From an uncultured Peptoniphilus sp. (GTDB lineage: Bacteria; Bacillota; Clostridia; Tissierellales; Peptoniphilaceae): a stretch of DNA of 64,000 nt. Below the pieces are notes generated by a model. It was not told the DNA's origin. It saw nothing but the letters and a program-made list of their open reading frames with translations, and ran no database searches. Below are positions 1 to 8,079 of the stretch, piece by piece (position 1 is the first letter of the stretch; each line of letters opens with the position of its first letter). The position numbers and the translations under genes were made by a program. The stretch is from the NCBI GenBank assembly GCA_902488455.1, contig CABTWG010000001.1:1-64000 (forward strand), given 5' to 3'.

Positions 1-77
1 AAAAATGATTCTTCTGTTTAACGTCTTCAGGATCAGTACTTATTTTGGTAATAATACCCACCTACTTTCCTAAAGCT
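1..77. other. Unplaced fragment left of the adapter junction
   Basis: These bases lie beyond an embedded sequencing-adapter tail and cannot be assumed to be contiguous with the rest of the window. Read on the minus strand, positions 61-1 are open in one frame (VGIITKISTDPEDVKQKN...), so they may be a short piece of some coding sequence. They do not continue the M3 peptidase. I do not recognise the peptide. Confidence 0.4.
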
Positions 78-1216
78 TCGTATGCCGTCTTCTGCTTGAA
101 AAAAACGATCATATTTCTTGAGCTGTAAACTTGGAAAGCATGACCAGCTTCATGAGTTACGACTTCTACGTCACCTTGAGTTCCGTTGAAGTTTGAGAAG
201 ATGAATGGAACCTTGTAGTTTGGAATATCTGTACAGTATCCACCAGCTTGTTTGCCAGGTTTAGCTACTAGATCCATAAGGTCCATGCCAGTCATAACGT
301 CTATAAATTCACCAGTTTCCTTAGAAAGTTCGTGGTACATCTTAATAGCTTGGTTAACTATAAATTCTGGATCTCCAATTGGATTTGGATTTCCTTCTTT
401 AAAAGAGAATCCCCAGTCATAGTATTTGAAATCGTCTTTAAGTCCGATTCTTTCAGCTTGTTTTTCACGAAGTTTCACAGCAAGTGGTGTGAAGTTCTTG
501 TAGATATATTCTCTATATCTCTTAACGTCTTCTGAATTGTAGTCAGTTCTGTATAGGAATTTATATTGAAGTTCAACATAGTTTTTGTATCCTAGAGCAA
601 GAGCCATTTCGTTTCTAACCTTAACTAGGTCGTCATAGATCTTGTCGAACTCAGCTTCATTTTCTTCGAAGAATTTAGTAACAGCTTCGTGAGCTTCTTT
701 TCTCTTAGCTCTATCTGCAACTTGAGTATAAGGACCCATTTGAGCAAGAGTGTTAGTCTTTCCGTCAAATTCTATTTTTGCAGAAGCGATAAGTTTGTTG
801 TACTTAGTAACTAGAGCATTTTCCTTTTGCATAAAAGGAATAGCCTCTTCCTTCATAACAAGTGAACATTCAAGGATTTCGAAGTAGTGTGATCCAAAAT
901 ATTTCTTTAGGTCTTCTAAATGTGTAGAAGATAGGATGGTCTTGTTAGCTTCAACAGCAAGATTAGAAAAAAGTGGTCCTACTTCATCGAAATATTCAGT
1001 TTCTTTTTCGTAGAATTCATCTCTTGTGTCGATAGAATGGCGAACTGAGCATAGAGTTGCGTTTGTAGCAAAATCGTCAGACTCTTTATTCCATTCATTG
1101 ATAGTTGCTATTTGTTCTTCTAAAGACTGATCTTTGAAATTTTTAAAAAGTTCTTCATAATTTTTTTTAGCTTCTTCAAAGTCAGGTCTAGTATAAGTCA
1201 TTTCATTAAATTTCAT
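62..1216 (-). CDS. Oligoendopeptidase, M3 family (3' end replaced by adapter artefact)
   Basis: Zinc metallopeptidase of the M3B (PepF/oligoendopeptidase) family, a cytoplasmic enzyme that cuts short peptides. The zinc motif HEAGH lies at about residues 355-359 of the 384-residue frame, and the helical N-terminal region is intact. Family members are about 560 residues, so roughly 180 C-terminal residues, including the third zinc ligand region, are missing. The last ~15 residues (VFFKQKTAYEALGK) come from the adapter fused at 78-105; genuine coding starts near base 106. The start at 1216 is preceded by GGAGGT at the right distance. Nothing suggests that the gene is broken in the organism; the truncation is an assembly artefact. 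It is divergent from phaE. Confidence 0.9.
   Translation of the reverse strand: MKFNEMTYTRPDFEEAKKNYEELFKNFKDQSLEEQIATINEWNKESDDFATNATLCSVRHSIDTRDEFYEKETEYFDEVGPLFSNLAVEANKTILSSTHLEDLKKYFGSHYFEILECSLVMKEEAIPFMQKENALVTKYNKLIASAKIEFDGKTNTLAQMGPYTQVADRAKRKEAHEAVTKFFEENEAEFDKIYDDLVKVRNEMALALGYKNYVELQYKFLYRTDYNSEDVKRYREYIYKNFTPLAVKLREKQAERIGLKDDFKYYDWGFSFKEGNPNPIGDPEFIVNQAIKMYHELSKETGEFIDVMTGMDLMDLVAKPGKQAGGYCTDIPNYKVPFIFSNFNGTQGDVEVVTHEAGHAFQVYSSRNMIVFFKQKTAYEALGK
78..105. other. Illumina P7 adapter tail plus A-run (assembly artefact)
   Basis: CGTATGCCGTCTTCTGCTTG at 79-98, followed by seven A residues, is the 3' end of the Illumina P7 adapter as read through at the end of a short insert. Read on the minus strand it gives the peptide FFKQKTAYE, a well known contaminant signature in draft assemblies. 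It sits exactly where the M3 peptidase stops matching its family, so it is a chimeric contig end, not biology. Confidence 0.95.
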
Positions 1217-1386
1217 GTGAATACCTCCAATAATTATATTAACATAAATAGAAAAAATAATAAATGGAAAGGTTTACAAGAAAAAAATACATAAATTTTA
1301 TAAGAATTTTTCAAATTAATTACTTAAAGTATGTGTTATATTCAATAAATAGGGTATAATGTTATTAGATTAAAAGGAGGAAGATC

Positions 1387-2454
1387 ATGGATAAAGATTT
1401 TAATTTTTTTGAAGCCATTTTAAACACAAACAAACAGCTAACAGAAAGCTGGCAAGAAACACTAAATAATTTCACAAGTTCGATCAACGCACCATTTAAC
1501 ATTTCAAATCCACTAGAAGGATACCAACAAATGATTAATTCAATGTCAGGTAGCCCACTATTTTCTTTTGATGGATCTACAACAGATATCTTTCAAAAGA
1601 TGAATCAAGGTGCAGAAATCTATTACAATATGTACAAGTTATACAGCGACATTTATGAAAAAAACCTTAAACCAACTAAGGTTAATATAGAAAAGGTAGT
1701 AGAAGATTACAAAAACTCTTCAAGCGAATATATGGAAAAATATGTAATGCCATATCTACCAAAAGAAGTACAAGAAGTACTAAAAAAAGCTGAAGACATT
1801 GGAAATTCTTACCAAAGCTCAACAGATGCAATCTATGGGCCATGGAAAGAAAGTGCAAAGAACTTAACAGATGCATATGCAAAAGGTCTATTTAAAGATC
1901 CAGAAGGATTCCTAGAATACTTCGAAATTTGGAAAGAAAATTACAGCAAAACCTACGGCAAACTACTAAATATGCCAATGATGGGTATTTCTAGAAACTC
2001 ACAACAAGACAGACTTCAAACATTAGATAGATATATAAAATACTTGACCTACTCAACAGAACTATCTTTCAAACTTCAAGCATTGGTAAAAGATACAACT
2101 GAAAATGTAATTAGAGAATCATTTGAAATGATGAAGACCGAAAAAACTCCAAAGACATTTGAAGAATTTTATAGTTATTGGAGAGATTCTCTATCCAGAA
2201 ACTTCGATAGACTATTCTACTCAGATGAGTTTTCTAAATTCCTAGGTGGATTTGTAGATTCAGTACTAGGACTTAAGATTCAAATGGACAAAGTAATCAC
2301 CAATGCACTTAAGTATTTACCAATTCCAACAAACAAGGATATGGACTCACTTTACAAGACAGTTCATGACCTAAAAGCAGAAGTTAGAAAGCAAAGAAGA
2401 GAAATTAGAGCATTAACAGATGAGCTAGAATCTCTCAAAGGGGAAAGGAAATAG
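1387..2454 (+). CDS. phaE: Class III PHA synthase subunit PhaE
   Basis: Non-catalytic subunit of a class III polyhydroxyalkanoate synthase, which polymerises (R)-3-hydroxyacyl-CoA into storage polyester granules. The protein is 355 residues, helical and rich in Tyr, Lys and Asn, with a charged coiled-coil-like C-terminus (about residues 325-355, DLKAEVRKQRREIRALTDEL). PhaE proteins diverge strongly, so identification rests mainly on size, this layout and the catalytic phaC nine bases downstream. AAAAGGAGGAAG precedes the ATG and a TATAAT lies at 1355-1360. No phaA, phaB, phaJ or phasin gene is in the window, so the monomer supply is unknown. Confidence 0.75.
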   Translation: MDKDFNFFEAILNTNKQLTESWQETLNNFTSSINAPFNISNPLEGYQQMINSMSGSPLFSFDGSTTDIFQKMNQGAEIYYNMYKLYSDIYEKNLKPTKVNIEKVVEDYKNSSSEYMEKYVMPYLPKEVQEVLKKAEDIGNSYQSSTDAIYGPWKESAKNLTDAYAKGLFKDPEGFLEYFEIWKENYSKTYGKLLNMPMMGISRNSQQDRLQTLDRYIKYLTYSTELSFKLQALVKDTTENVIRESFEMMKTEKTPKTFEEFYSYWRDSLSRNFDRLFYSDEFSKFLGGFVDSVLGLKIQMDKVITNALKYLPIPTNKDMDSLYKTVHDLKAEVRKQRREIRALTDELESLKGERK

Positions 2455-2463
2455 GAGGATCAA

Positions 2464-3534
2464 ATGAAAAATTTATTTGACATGGGAGTAGGAGAATCAC
2501 TATTACAGGTAATGGGCTCACAAGAAAAGATGGTAAAAGGAATAGAAACTCTAATGAACGTAGACTATTCTGGATACAATCAAACACCAAAAGAATTAGT
2601 ATTCCAAATGGACAAGATGAAGCTTTACCACTACAAACCTAGAGTAGAAAATACAACTAAGACTCCACTAATTGTTGTATATGCACTTGTAAATAAAGAA
2701 TATATGATGGACATCCAACCAGATAAATCCATGATGAGAAAGCTACTTGAAGGCGGAATAGATGTATATATAGTTGACTGGGGTTATCCGACAGCAGACG
2801 ATAGATACCTAACGCTTGGCGACTATATCAATGGATATATAGATGAAGCAGTTGAATTCGTAAGAAGAGATAGAAATGTAGACAAAGTAAACATAATGGG
2901 AATCTGCCAAGGTGGAACATTCTCATTTATTTACACAGCAACACACCAAGAAAAGGTAAAGAACCTAGTATCACTAGTAACACCAATAGACTTTGACCAA
3001 GACGATGGACTTCTATTCAAATGGGGACCATATCTAAACGCAGACAAAATGGTAGAAGCATTTGGAAACGTACCAGGCGACTTTATGAACGCAGGATTCG
3101 TATTCTTAAAACCATATGACCTAATGATAGATAAGTATATCGGCGTAATAGATACACTTGATGATGAAGAAAAACTCGCAAACTTCCTAAGAATGGAACA
3201 ATGGATCTTTGATTCACCAGATCAAGCAGGGGAAGCATATAGAGAATTCCAAAACGAAATGTATCACAAAAATAATTTAGTAAAAGGTGAATTCTACCTA
3301 GAAGGCGAAAGGGTAGACCTTAAAAATGTAACCTGCCCAGTTCTTGCAATGCTAGGAACAAAGGACAACCAAGTACCACCATCAGCAACTAGACCAATAC
3401 CAGATGTAATAGGCTCAAAGGACTGTGAACTTGTAGAAATAAACACGGGACACATTGGACTATTTGTAAGTGGAAGAAGTCAAAGGGAAGTAAGTCCAAA
3501 GATTATAGAATTCTTAACCAAGAGAGACAAATAA
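2464..3534 (+). CDS. phaC: Class III PHA synthase catalytic subunit PhaC
   Basis: Catalytic subunit of class III polyhydroxyalkanoate synthase (alpha/beta-hydrolase fold, 356 residues, the usual class III length). The lipase-like box GICQG puts the nucleophile at Cys148; GTKDNQVP gives Asp301 and NTGHIG gives His330. These match the Allochromatium vinosum triad (Cys149, Asp302, His331) to within one residue. The nearby VDWGYP motif is also typical. The ribosome site AGGAGG overlaps the phaE stop codon, so the subunits are translated together, and a strong terminator follows. All catalytic residues are present, so an active enzyme is expected. Granule formation itself is inference. Confidence 0.92.
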   Translation: MKNLFDMGVGESLLQVMGSQEKMVKGIETLMNVDYSGYNQTPKELVFQMDKMKLYHYKPRVENTTKTPLIVVYALVNKEYMMDIQPDKSMMRKLLEGGIDVYIVDWGYPTADDRYLTLGDYINGYIDEAVEFVRRDRNVDKVNIMGICQGGTFSFIYTATHQEKVKNLVSLVTPIDFDQDDGLLFKWGPYLNADKMVEAFGNVPGDFMNAGFVFLKPYDLMIDKYIGVIDTLDDEEKLANFLRMEQWIFDSPDQAGEAYREFQNEMYHKNNLVKGEFYLEGERVDLKNVTCPVLAMLGTKDNQVPPSATRPIPDVIGSKDCELVEINTGHIGLFVSGRSQREVSPKIIEFLTKRDK

Positions 3535-3542
3535 ATAAAGTT

Positions 3543-3566
3543 AAAAGGAGGGAGACCTCCTTTTTT
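3543..3566 (+). terminator. Rho-independent terminator of phaEC
   Basis: Nine-base-pair stem AAAAGGAGG / CCTCCTTTT around a GAGA loop, then a T-run. Confidence 0.9.
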
Positions 3567-3613
3567 GATGCAAATTAAAGCTTATAAAGATGTAATAGGT
3601 TATAAAAGGGAAT

Positions 3614-3636
3614 AAAAAAACCAGCGATAACGATGG
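3614..3636 (-). terminator. Probable terminator of pgeF
   Basis: On the minus strand CCATCG-TTAT-CGCTGG forms a short stem with one mismatch, followed by seven T residues. It lies about 35 bases beyond the pgeF stop codon and converges with the phaEC terminator. Confidence 0.6.
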
Positions 3637-3670
3637 AAATTAAAAACTTTTTATATAATTTATTTCTGTA

Positions 3671-4495
3671 TTATTTCATCATAGTAAGAATTGCGTTTAA
3701 ACCGTAACCTTCGCCTTCCTCCCTTGCAGAGTGAATATGAGGGTTTTCAAATGTAAACTCTTCTGCGATTTCTATATTTTCTTCCTTAATTCCAATGGAT
3801 TTTAGAATTAAAAAGTTTGCAAGCTTCATATTTAAATAGAATTTATCTTCCTTTATCTCAGATTTTACAAATGCATCTAGGATACCTTCTACATCTTCAG
3901 AAATTTTTGAAAATTCATCGTAGACATCTCTACCTACTTCGTAATTTTCCTGTCCAATGGAAGGCCCGATATAGGCGTGGATATTTTTAACAGATCCTCC
4001 GAGACTTTCTATAGCATCTACTGTAGATTTGGAAACTCTGCCAACGGTTCCTCTCCAGCCGGAGTGACAAGCTCCAAGGATTTTTCTATTGTTTTCATAG
4101 AATACAATCGGAGTGCAGTCCGCGAACTTAATCAAGATAAGTTCATTCTTCTTATCTGTAACAATTCCATCAGAGTCCATAAAGATTTTCCCGTACACGA
4201 AGTCATTAGCTTTGTCTTTTCCAATAATACGCACGTTTTTAGAATGGGTTTGGTAGCATGAGTACACAGTAGGATCTATATTTTCCATCTTTAAAATATT
4301 TTTCACATCGAAAGCCACCTTATCTCCCGCGGTTTTGAATCTAAAATCATAGGGAACCCCGTAGACTTTGCAGAAAAGCTCGTCAAAGCACTTTGAAGAC
4401 GGCGTTATATTATCTATTTCATTTGAGCTATTAGTTGAAGTACCATTTACTTTATCGATTTTATTTGAAAATTTTTCTAAATTATTATCTTTCAT
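3671..4495 (-). CDS. pgeF: Peptidoglycan editing factor PgeF (YfiH/YlmD, laccase-domain)
   Basis: Member of the DUF152/Cu-oxidase_4 family (YfiH in E. coli, YlmD in Bacillus). The family was long annotated as polyphenol oxidase, and members have purine nucleoside phosphorylase/deaminase or peptidoglycan-editing activity. Conserved motifs are visible: ADCTPIVFY, CHSGWRGTVGR and IGPSIGQENYEVG, which carry the His/Cys metal ligands, and a C-terminal HSAREEGEGYG. The length of 274 residues is normal, with a ~40-residue hydrophilic N-terminal extension rich in Asn and Ser. It is a lone minus-strand gene between convergent phaC and the divergent SLH gene. GGTGAT stands before the ATG and TAAAAT lies just upstream. 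Confidence 0.88.
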   Translation of the reverse strand: MKDNNLEKFSNKIDKVNGTSTNSSNEIDNITPSSKCFDELFCKVYGVPYDFRFKTAGDKVAFDVKNILKMENIDPTVYSCYQTHSKNVRIIGKDKANDFVYGKIFMDSDGIVTDKKNELILIKFADCTPIVFYENNRKILGACHSGWRGTVGRVSKSTVDAIESLGGSVKNIHAYIGPSIGQENYEVGRDVYDEFSKISEDVEGILDAFVKSEIKEDKFYLNMKLANFLILKSIGIKEENIEIAEEFTFENPHIHSAREEGEGYGLNAILTMMK

Positions 4496-4588
4496 ATTAT
4501 CACCGGTCCTATTTTATCAAATATTTCATTATTATTACAATGTAAAAAAATATGTAATATAAACATAATATATATAGCCAAGTATACT

Positions 4589-4597
4589 TGATATAAT
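4589..4597 (+). promoter_or_regulatory. Extended -10 promoter for the SLH gene
   Basis: TGATATAAT is an extended -10 (TGnTATAAT). No good -35 is seen 17 bases upstream, as is common for extended -10 promoters. Confidence 0.6.
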
Positions 4598-4622
4598 GTA
4601 TGTAGTTGGAAGTGGTGAGAAT

Positions 4623-5279
4623 ATGAAAATTCAGAAGAAAATTCTTGTACTACTCCTTTCAGTGTGTATTTTAATGCCAAACTTTGCAAGCGCCAAGAGT
4701 TTTTTGGACACAAAAGATCATTGGTCAAGGGAATACGTGGACAAATTATCGGACCTAGGGCTTATCTCTGGATATGATGGAGGTTATTTCAAACCTGACC
4801 AAACAATGTCAAGGGTTGAGTTTTATGCCGTTATCAATCAAATGGCAAACCTCAAAAAGACCTATCCGATCTTCTTCACAGATGTAAACCCAAATGACTG
4901 GTACTACAAAGATGTTCAAAAGGCTGTCAAGGCTGGTTATATCGTACCAACGTCTGGACCGTTAAATCCAAATGCAGATATAACTAGAATTGAAGTTGTG
5001 AAGGTACTTGGTTATATGTACAATTTAAAAGGGAAAGCTGCACCAGATTTTAAAGACATACAGAATTTAAGTGAATCTGACAAGGGAAGCCTTGGAGCTT
5101 TAGTATCTGTTGGAGCGCTTGGTGGATATCCAGATGGAAATTTCAAACCAGGTGGTGCAGTATCTAGAGCAGAGATTTCAAGAATACTGATTGGTTTAAT
5201 TGATAAGGCAGGTCTTCCAGCTGAAAGATCAGTACCAGATAGCAAGATCAAATTTGGAGAGAAAGATCTATATGAGTAA
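4623..5279 (+). CDS. Secreted S-layer homology (SLH) domain protein
   Basis: Exported protein of 218 residues consisting of a signal peptide (KKILVLLLSVCILMPNFASA) and three SLH repeats, at about residues 25-70, 85-130 and 145-190. Each carries the Y/W-aromatic and GYxDGxFKP-type motifs (GYDGGYFKPDQ, GGYPDGNFKPG). SLH domains bind pyruvylated secondary cell-wall polymer, so the protein probably sits on the wall. There is no additional enzymatic domain; the ~20-residue tail is charged. I chose the ATG at 4623 because GGTGAG precedes it and it starts directly into the signal peptide. A start at 4596 would add nine odd residues. It is a single-gene unit with its own terminator. Confidence 0.88.
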   Translation: MKIQKKILVLLLSVCILMPNFASAKSFLDTKDHWSREYVDKLSDLGLISGYDGGYFKPDQTMSRVEFYAVINQMANLKKTYPIFFTDVNPNDWYYKDVQKAVKAGYIVPTSGPLNPNADITRIEVVKVLGYMYNLKGKAAPDFKDIQNLSESDKGSLGALVSVGALGGYPDGNFKPGGAVSRAEISRILIGLIDKAGLPAERSVPDSKIKFGEKDLYE

Positions 5280-5303
5280 GAGTGCAATTTGCACTCTTTT
5301 TCA
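5280..5303 (+). terminator. Terminator of the SLH gene
   Basis: GAGTGCA-ATT-TGCACTC stem immediately after the stop codon, followed by TTTTTC. Confidence 0.88.
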
Positions 5304-5356
5304 TTTTTTTGGATAAAAATTATTTATTTTTTTGGATAAAAATTATTTATTTTTTT
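5304..5356 (+). repeat. 23-bp tandem repeat, two copies plus a partial third
   Basis: The unit is TTTTTTT followed by GGATAAAAATTATTTA. It is present exactly at 5304-5326 and 5327-5349, with a third T-run at 5350-5356. It lies between the SLH terminator and the -35 of the next promoter. Confidence 0.9.
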
Positions 5357-5383
5357 GAAGTAAAGAATTGTAGATGTTATAAT
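5355..5383 (+). promoter_or_regulatory. Sigma-A promoter
   Basis: TTGAAG, 17-base spacer, TATAAT with a TGn extension (TGTTATAAT). It overlaps the end of the 23-bp repeat array. Confidence 0.7.
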
Positions 5384-5399
5384 AATACTGGAGGACAGT

Positions 5400-6476
5400 A
5401 TGGAATTTATCAAAGAAAATAAAAAGAGAGTTTTTATAGGAGCTTCTTTTTTCATTGTTTTACTAACACTACTTATTAATATTAATAATATTTCAGGCTC
5501 AAAGATGATGATTAAGGTTAAGACTCCAGGTTTTGTTGAAAATGCTCAAGATTTTCACATAACCTCATCTACAATTATGATCTTTGATGGAAGTTACCTA
5601 TACATTACAGACAAGGATGGAGAACTGCTTAGAAAAATAGATAAATCTCAAGAGACCTATGTTTCGTTCTTTGCAGGTAATTTTGGATTTCTCTATGACG
5701 AGGATTTAAAAAAGCTCTATAAATATGGAGAAAACGGAGAGTACCTAGGAAGCATAACGATGAGCTTAGATCTATATAATATAGAGGAACAAGGTTCAAA
5801 CATCGTGCTTCATCTAAAAGAAGGAAATAATGAAGAGATATCTATCTTAGACGGACTCACATTAAGAAATGTCTACAAGACAGACAACTACATAACATCC
5901 GCGTATGTAATAAATGAAAAGAGATATGCTATATCGGAAATAAGCCCATATGCTCAGGGTTACAAAACAATCTTAACAATAGCAGATGGACAGGTTAGAA
6001 AGTCCGACTACAATCAAGAAGTAGGCCTATCTCTAAATATCAAAGACAAAAGGATATTCTTTATAACAGACAAAAATCTATATAAAATAACACCAAATGA
6101 AATAACAAAAAAAGATATCCCAAATATTTCGGATGTTCTCTATAGAAATTCACATATTTACCTACTTCACAGTGGAATTCTATCAAAATATAATCTAAAT
6201 TTAAATGAAACAGACAAGATGATAGTAGCAGCAAATGTTACAAGACTAAAAGATGTTGGAGGAAGCATCTATGCCTATGGCGAAAGCGACATAGGAGGAG
6301 AAATAGGTACATCCCAAGAGTTTTATACCAGACTCGGATCAGGTATAGAAAGGATGGAGGTTGGAGGAGTCACCGTAGCCACACTAAAAGACGGCAAGGT
6401 GAACATCTACAAAATAGTCTCTTCACGTTCTGTTAACAAGAATACAATGAGAGATATTTCAGGAGAAAATGATTAG
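5400..6476 (+). CDS. Membrane-anchored protein of unknown function (DUF5711-like)
   Basis: A 358-residue protein with a short basic N-terminus and one membrane anchor at about residues 11-28 (VFIGASFFIVLLTLLI). The remainder is a large outward-facing domain. This region is built from repeated beta-strand-like segments (for example YLYITDKDGELLRKI, KRIFFITDKNLYKIT), which suggests a beta-propeller. That fold, and a link to the DUF5711 family of clostridial membrane proteins, are guesses from pattern only. No enzymatic motif is seen. GGAGG precedes the ATG. The next two genes follow within a few bases, so it heads an operon with the DUF951 gene and threonine dehydratase. Confidence 0.75.
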   Translation: MEFIKENKKRVFIGASFFIVLLTLLININNISGSKMMIKVKTPGFVENAQDFHITSSTIMIFDGSYLYITDKDGELLRKIDKSQETYVSFFAGNFGFLYDEDLKKLYKYGENGEYLGSITMSLDLYNIEEQGSNIVLHLKEGNNEEISILDGLTLRNVYKTDNYITSAYVINEKRYAISEISPYAQGYKTILTIADGQVRKSDYNQEVGLSLNIKDKRIFFITDKNLYKITPNEITKKDIPNISDVLYRNSHIYLLHSGILSKYNLNLNETDKMIVAANVTRLKDVGGSIYAYGESDIGGEIGTSQEFYTRLGSGIERMEVGGVTVATLKDGKVNIYKIVSSRSVNKNTMRDISGEND

Positions 6477-6485
6477 GAGGTGGAC

Positions 6486-6710
6486 ATGCTTTATTATGAA
6501 CTAGGAGACATAGTAACTTTGAAAAAGCCCCATGCATGTGGAGAAAATGAATGGGAGATAACAAGGCTAGGAATAGACATGAAACTTAAGTGTCTAAACT
6601 GCCAAAGAGTTGTATGGATATCTAGAATCGACTTTGAAAAAAGAGTAAGAAAAATAAAAGAAGATGGAAAATATATAAGTATAGTTCACCACAAGAAAAA
6701 AGAGGAGTAA
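6486..6710 (+). CDS. DUF951 family protein
   Basis: Small (74-residue) protein of the DUF951 family found across Firmicutes, function unknown. It shows the family core: YYELGDIVTLKKPHACG, then NEWEITRLGIDMKLKCLNC, with Cys and His residues spaced as a possible metal site (HxC and CxxC). The start is set by AGGAGG at 6475-6480, five bases before this ATG. The in-frame GTG at 6480 overlaps that ribosome site and is rejected. Two bases separate it from the threonine dehydratase gene. Confidence 0.85.
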   Translation: MLYYELGDIVTLKKPHACGENEWEITRLGIDMKLKCLNCQRVVWISRIDFEKRVRKIKEDGKYISIVHHKKKEE

Positions 6711-6712
6711 AA

Positions 6713-7903
6713 ATGGACATTCAAAAAATTTATGATGCAAGAGAAAGACTAAAAGGTCACATCAAAGAAACACCAGTAGTAAAAGCTCCAAACTTAGGAG
6801 ATGACATCTATCTAAAAGTAGAAGTACTTCAAGACACAGGATCATTTAAGCTAAGAGGAGCTTATAACAAAATAGCAACCCTAACACCAGAAGAAGCAGC
6901 TAAGGGAGTAATAGCATGCTCAGCAGGAAACCACGCACAAGGAGTAGCTAAATCAGCAACAGAAAAAGGAATCAAATCAATAATCTGTATGCCACTTCAC
7001 GCACCAATCTCAAAAGTAGAAGCAACAGAAAACTACGGCGCAGAAGTAGTACTAGTTCCAGAAACATTTGACGATGCAAAAGCAAAAGCAGAAGAACTAG
7101 TAAGAGAAAAAGGCTACACATTTATAGCACCATTCGACGACGAAGAAGTAATAGCAGGACAAGGAACTATAGGACTTGAAATAGCAAAACAACTTCCTGA
7201 CGTAGACATAGTAGTAGTGCCAATAGGTGGCGGCGGACTGATCTCAGGAGTAGCACAAGCAATAAAGAAAGAATGCCCTCACGTAAAAGTAATAGGAGTT
7301 CAAACAACAGCAATCCCATCTATGTATGAATCTAAAAAAACAGGTAAAATAACAGAAGTACCTGGAGGATCAACAATAGCAGATGGAATCGCAGTAAAAA
7401 TACCAGGAAGTCTAACATATGAAATAGTAAAAGAATTTGTAGATGAAATAGTGCTAGTAGATGAACAAGAAATCGCAAGTGCAATCCTAACACTACTAGA
7501 AAAAGACAAAATAGTAGCAGAAGGAGCAGGAGCAACCCCTGTAGCAGCGGTAATGTACAATAAATTTGAACATGCAGGCAAAAAAGTATGCTGTGTAGTA
7601 TCAGGCGGAAATATAGACGTAACAAGAATCCAAAAGGTAATCGACAAAGGATTATTCAAATCAGGAAGAGCAGCAGAATACGATGTAATACTAAACGACG
7701 CACCAGGTGAAATGTCAAAACTTACAAAGATACTAGAAGAAGAAAAGACAAACATCACCTATATCAGACAAAAGATTGAATCTAACTCTGATTCAATAGA
7801 TGCAGTAATAGTAAACGTAGTAGTAAGCACAAGAAACTTTGAACATCAAGAAGAACTTGAAAAGAAACTTACAGAAAAAGGATACAAATTTATAAAAAAA
7901 TAA
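6713..7903 (+). CDS. ilvA: Threonine ammonia-lyase (threonine dehydratase)
   Basis: PLP-dependent enzyme converting threonine to 2-oxobutyrate and ammonia. It has a fold-type II catalytic domain (about residues 1-310) with the Schiff-base Lys46 in SFKLRGAYNK, the SAGNHAQG phosphate-binding region and the glycine loop GGGGLISG, then a single C-terminal ACT-type domain (about 320-396). The 396-residue size with one ACT domain matches the catabolic/TdcB-like IlvA found in anaerobes rather than the long biosynthetic enzyme. No other branched-chain genes are nearby, so a fermentative role in threonine use is likely. Codon use is strongly A-ended (aga, gga, cta). Confidence 0.92.
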   Translation: MDIQKIYDARERLKGHIKETPVVKAPNLGDDIYLKVEVLQDTGSFKLRGAYNKIATLTPEEAAKGVIACSAGNHAQGVAKSATEKGIKSIICMPLHAPISKVEATENYGAEVVLVPETFDDAKAKAEELVREKGYTFIAPFDDEEVIAGQGTIGLEIAKQLPDVDIVVVPIGGGGLISGVAQAIKKECPHVKVIGVQTTAIPSMYESKKTGKITEVPGGSTIADGIAVKIPGSLTYEIVKEFVDEIVLVDEQEIASAILTLLEKDKIVAEGAGATPVAAVMYNKFEHAGKKVCCVVSGGNIDVTRIQKVIDKGLFKSGRAAEYDVILNDAPGEMSKLTKILEEEKTNITYIRQKIESNSDSIDAVIVNVVVSTRNFEHQEELEKKLTEKGYKFIKK

Positions 7904-7923
7904 AAAGAAAAACAAATTAGAGA

Positions 7924-7955
7924 AGATATGAATCATTAGGTTCATATCTTTTTTT
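7924..7955 (+). terminator. Terminator after threonine dehydratase
   Basis: AGATATGAA / TTCATATCT nine-base-pair stem with an eight-base loop and a T-run. Confidence 0.9.
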
Positions 7956-8011
7956 GTATATGAAGGTACGAAAAATAAAATAAGAAAGAGTCCATTTTAT
8001 TTAATTTCCAA

Positions 8012-8040
8012 TTGATTAAAGAAAGCTATTGTGATAGAAT
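8012..8040 (+). promoter_or_regulatory. Sigma-A promoter for secG-hppA
   Basis: TTGATT, 17-base spacer, TAGAAT with an upstream TGA (extended -10). It lies 40 bases before the secG start. Confidence 0.7.
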
Positions 8041-8079
8041 ACATATGTTATAGACTAAGAAAAAGATTGGGAGGTCAGT

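Noticed and set aside
3977..4562. Plus-strand ORFs opposite pgeF
   Set aside because: Antisense shadows of a gene with clear family motifs.
4492..4728. 78-codon minus-strand ORF between pgeF and the SLH gene
   Set aside because: It overlaps the promoters and the signal-peptide region of the SLH gene and has no recognisable features or ribosome site.
7300..7758. Minus-strand ORFs opposite threonine dehydratase
   Set aside because: Shadow frames of a conserved enzyme without ribosome sites.
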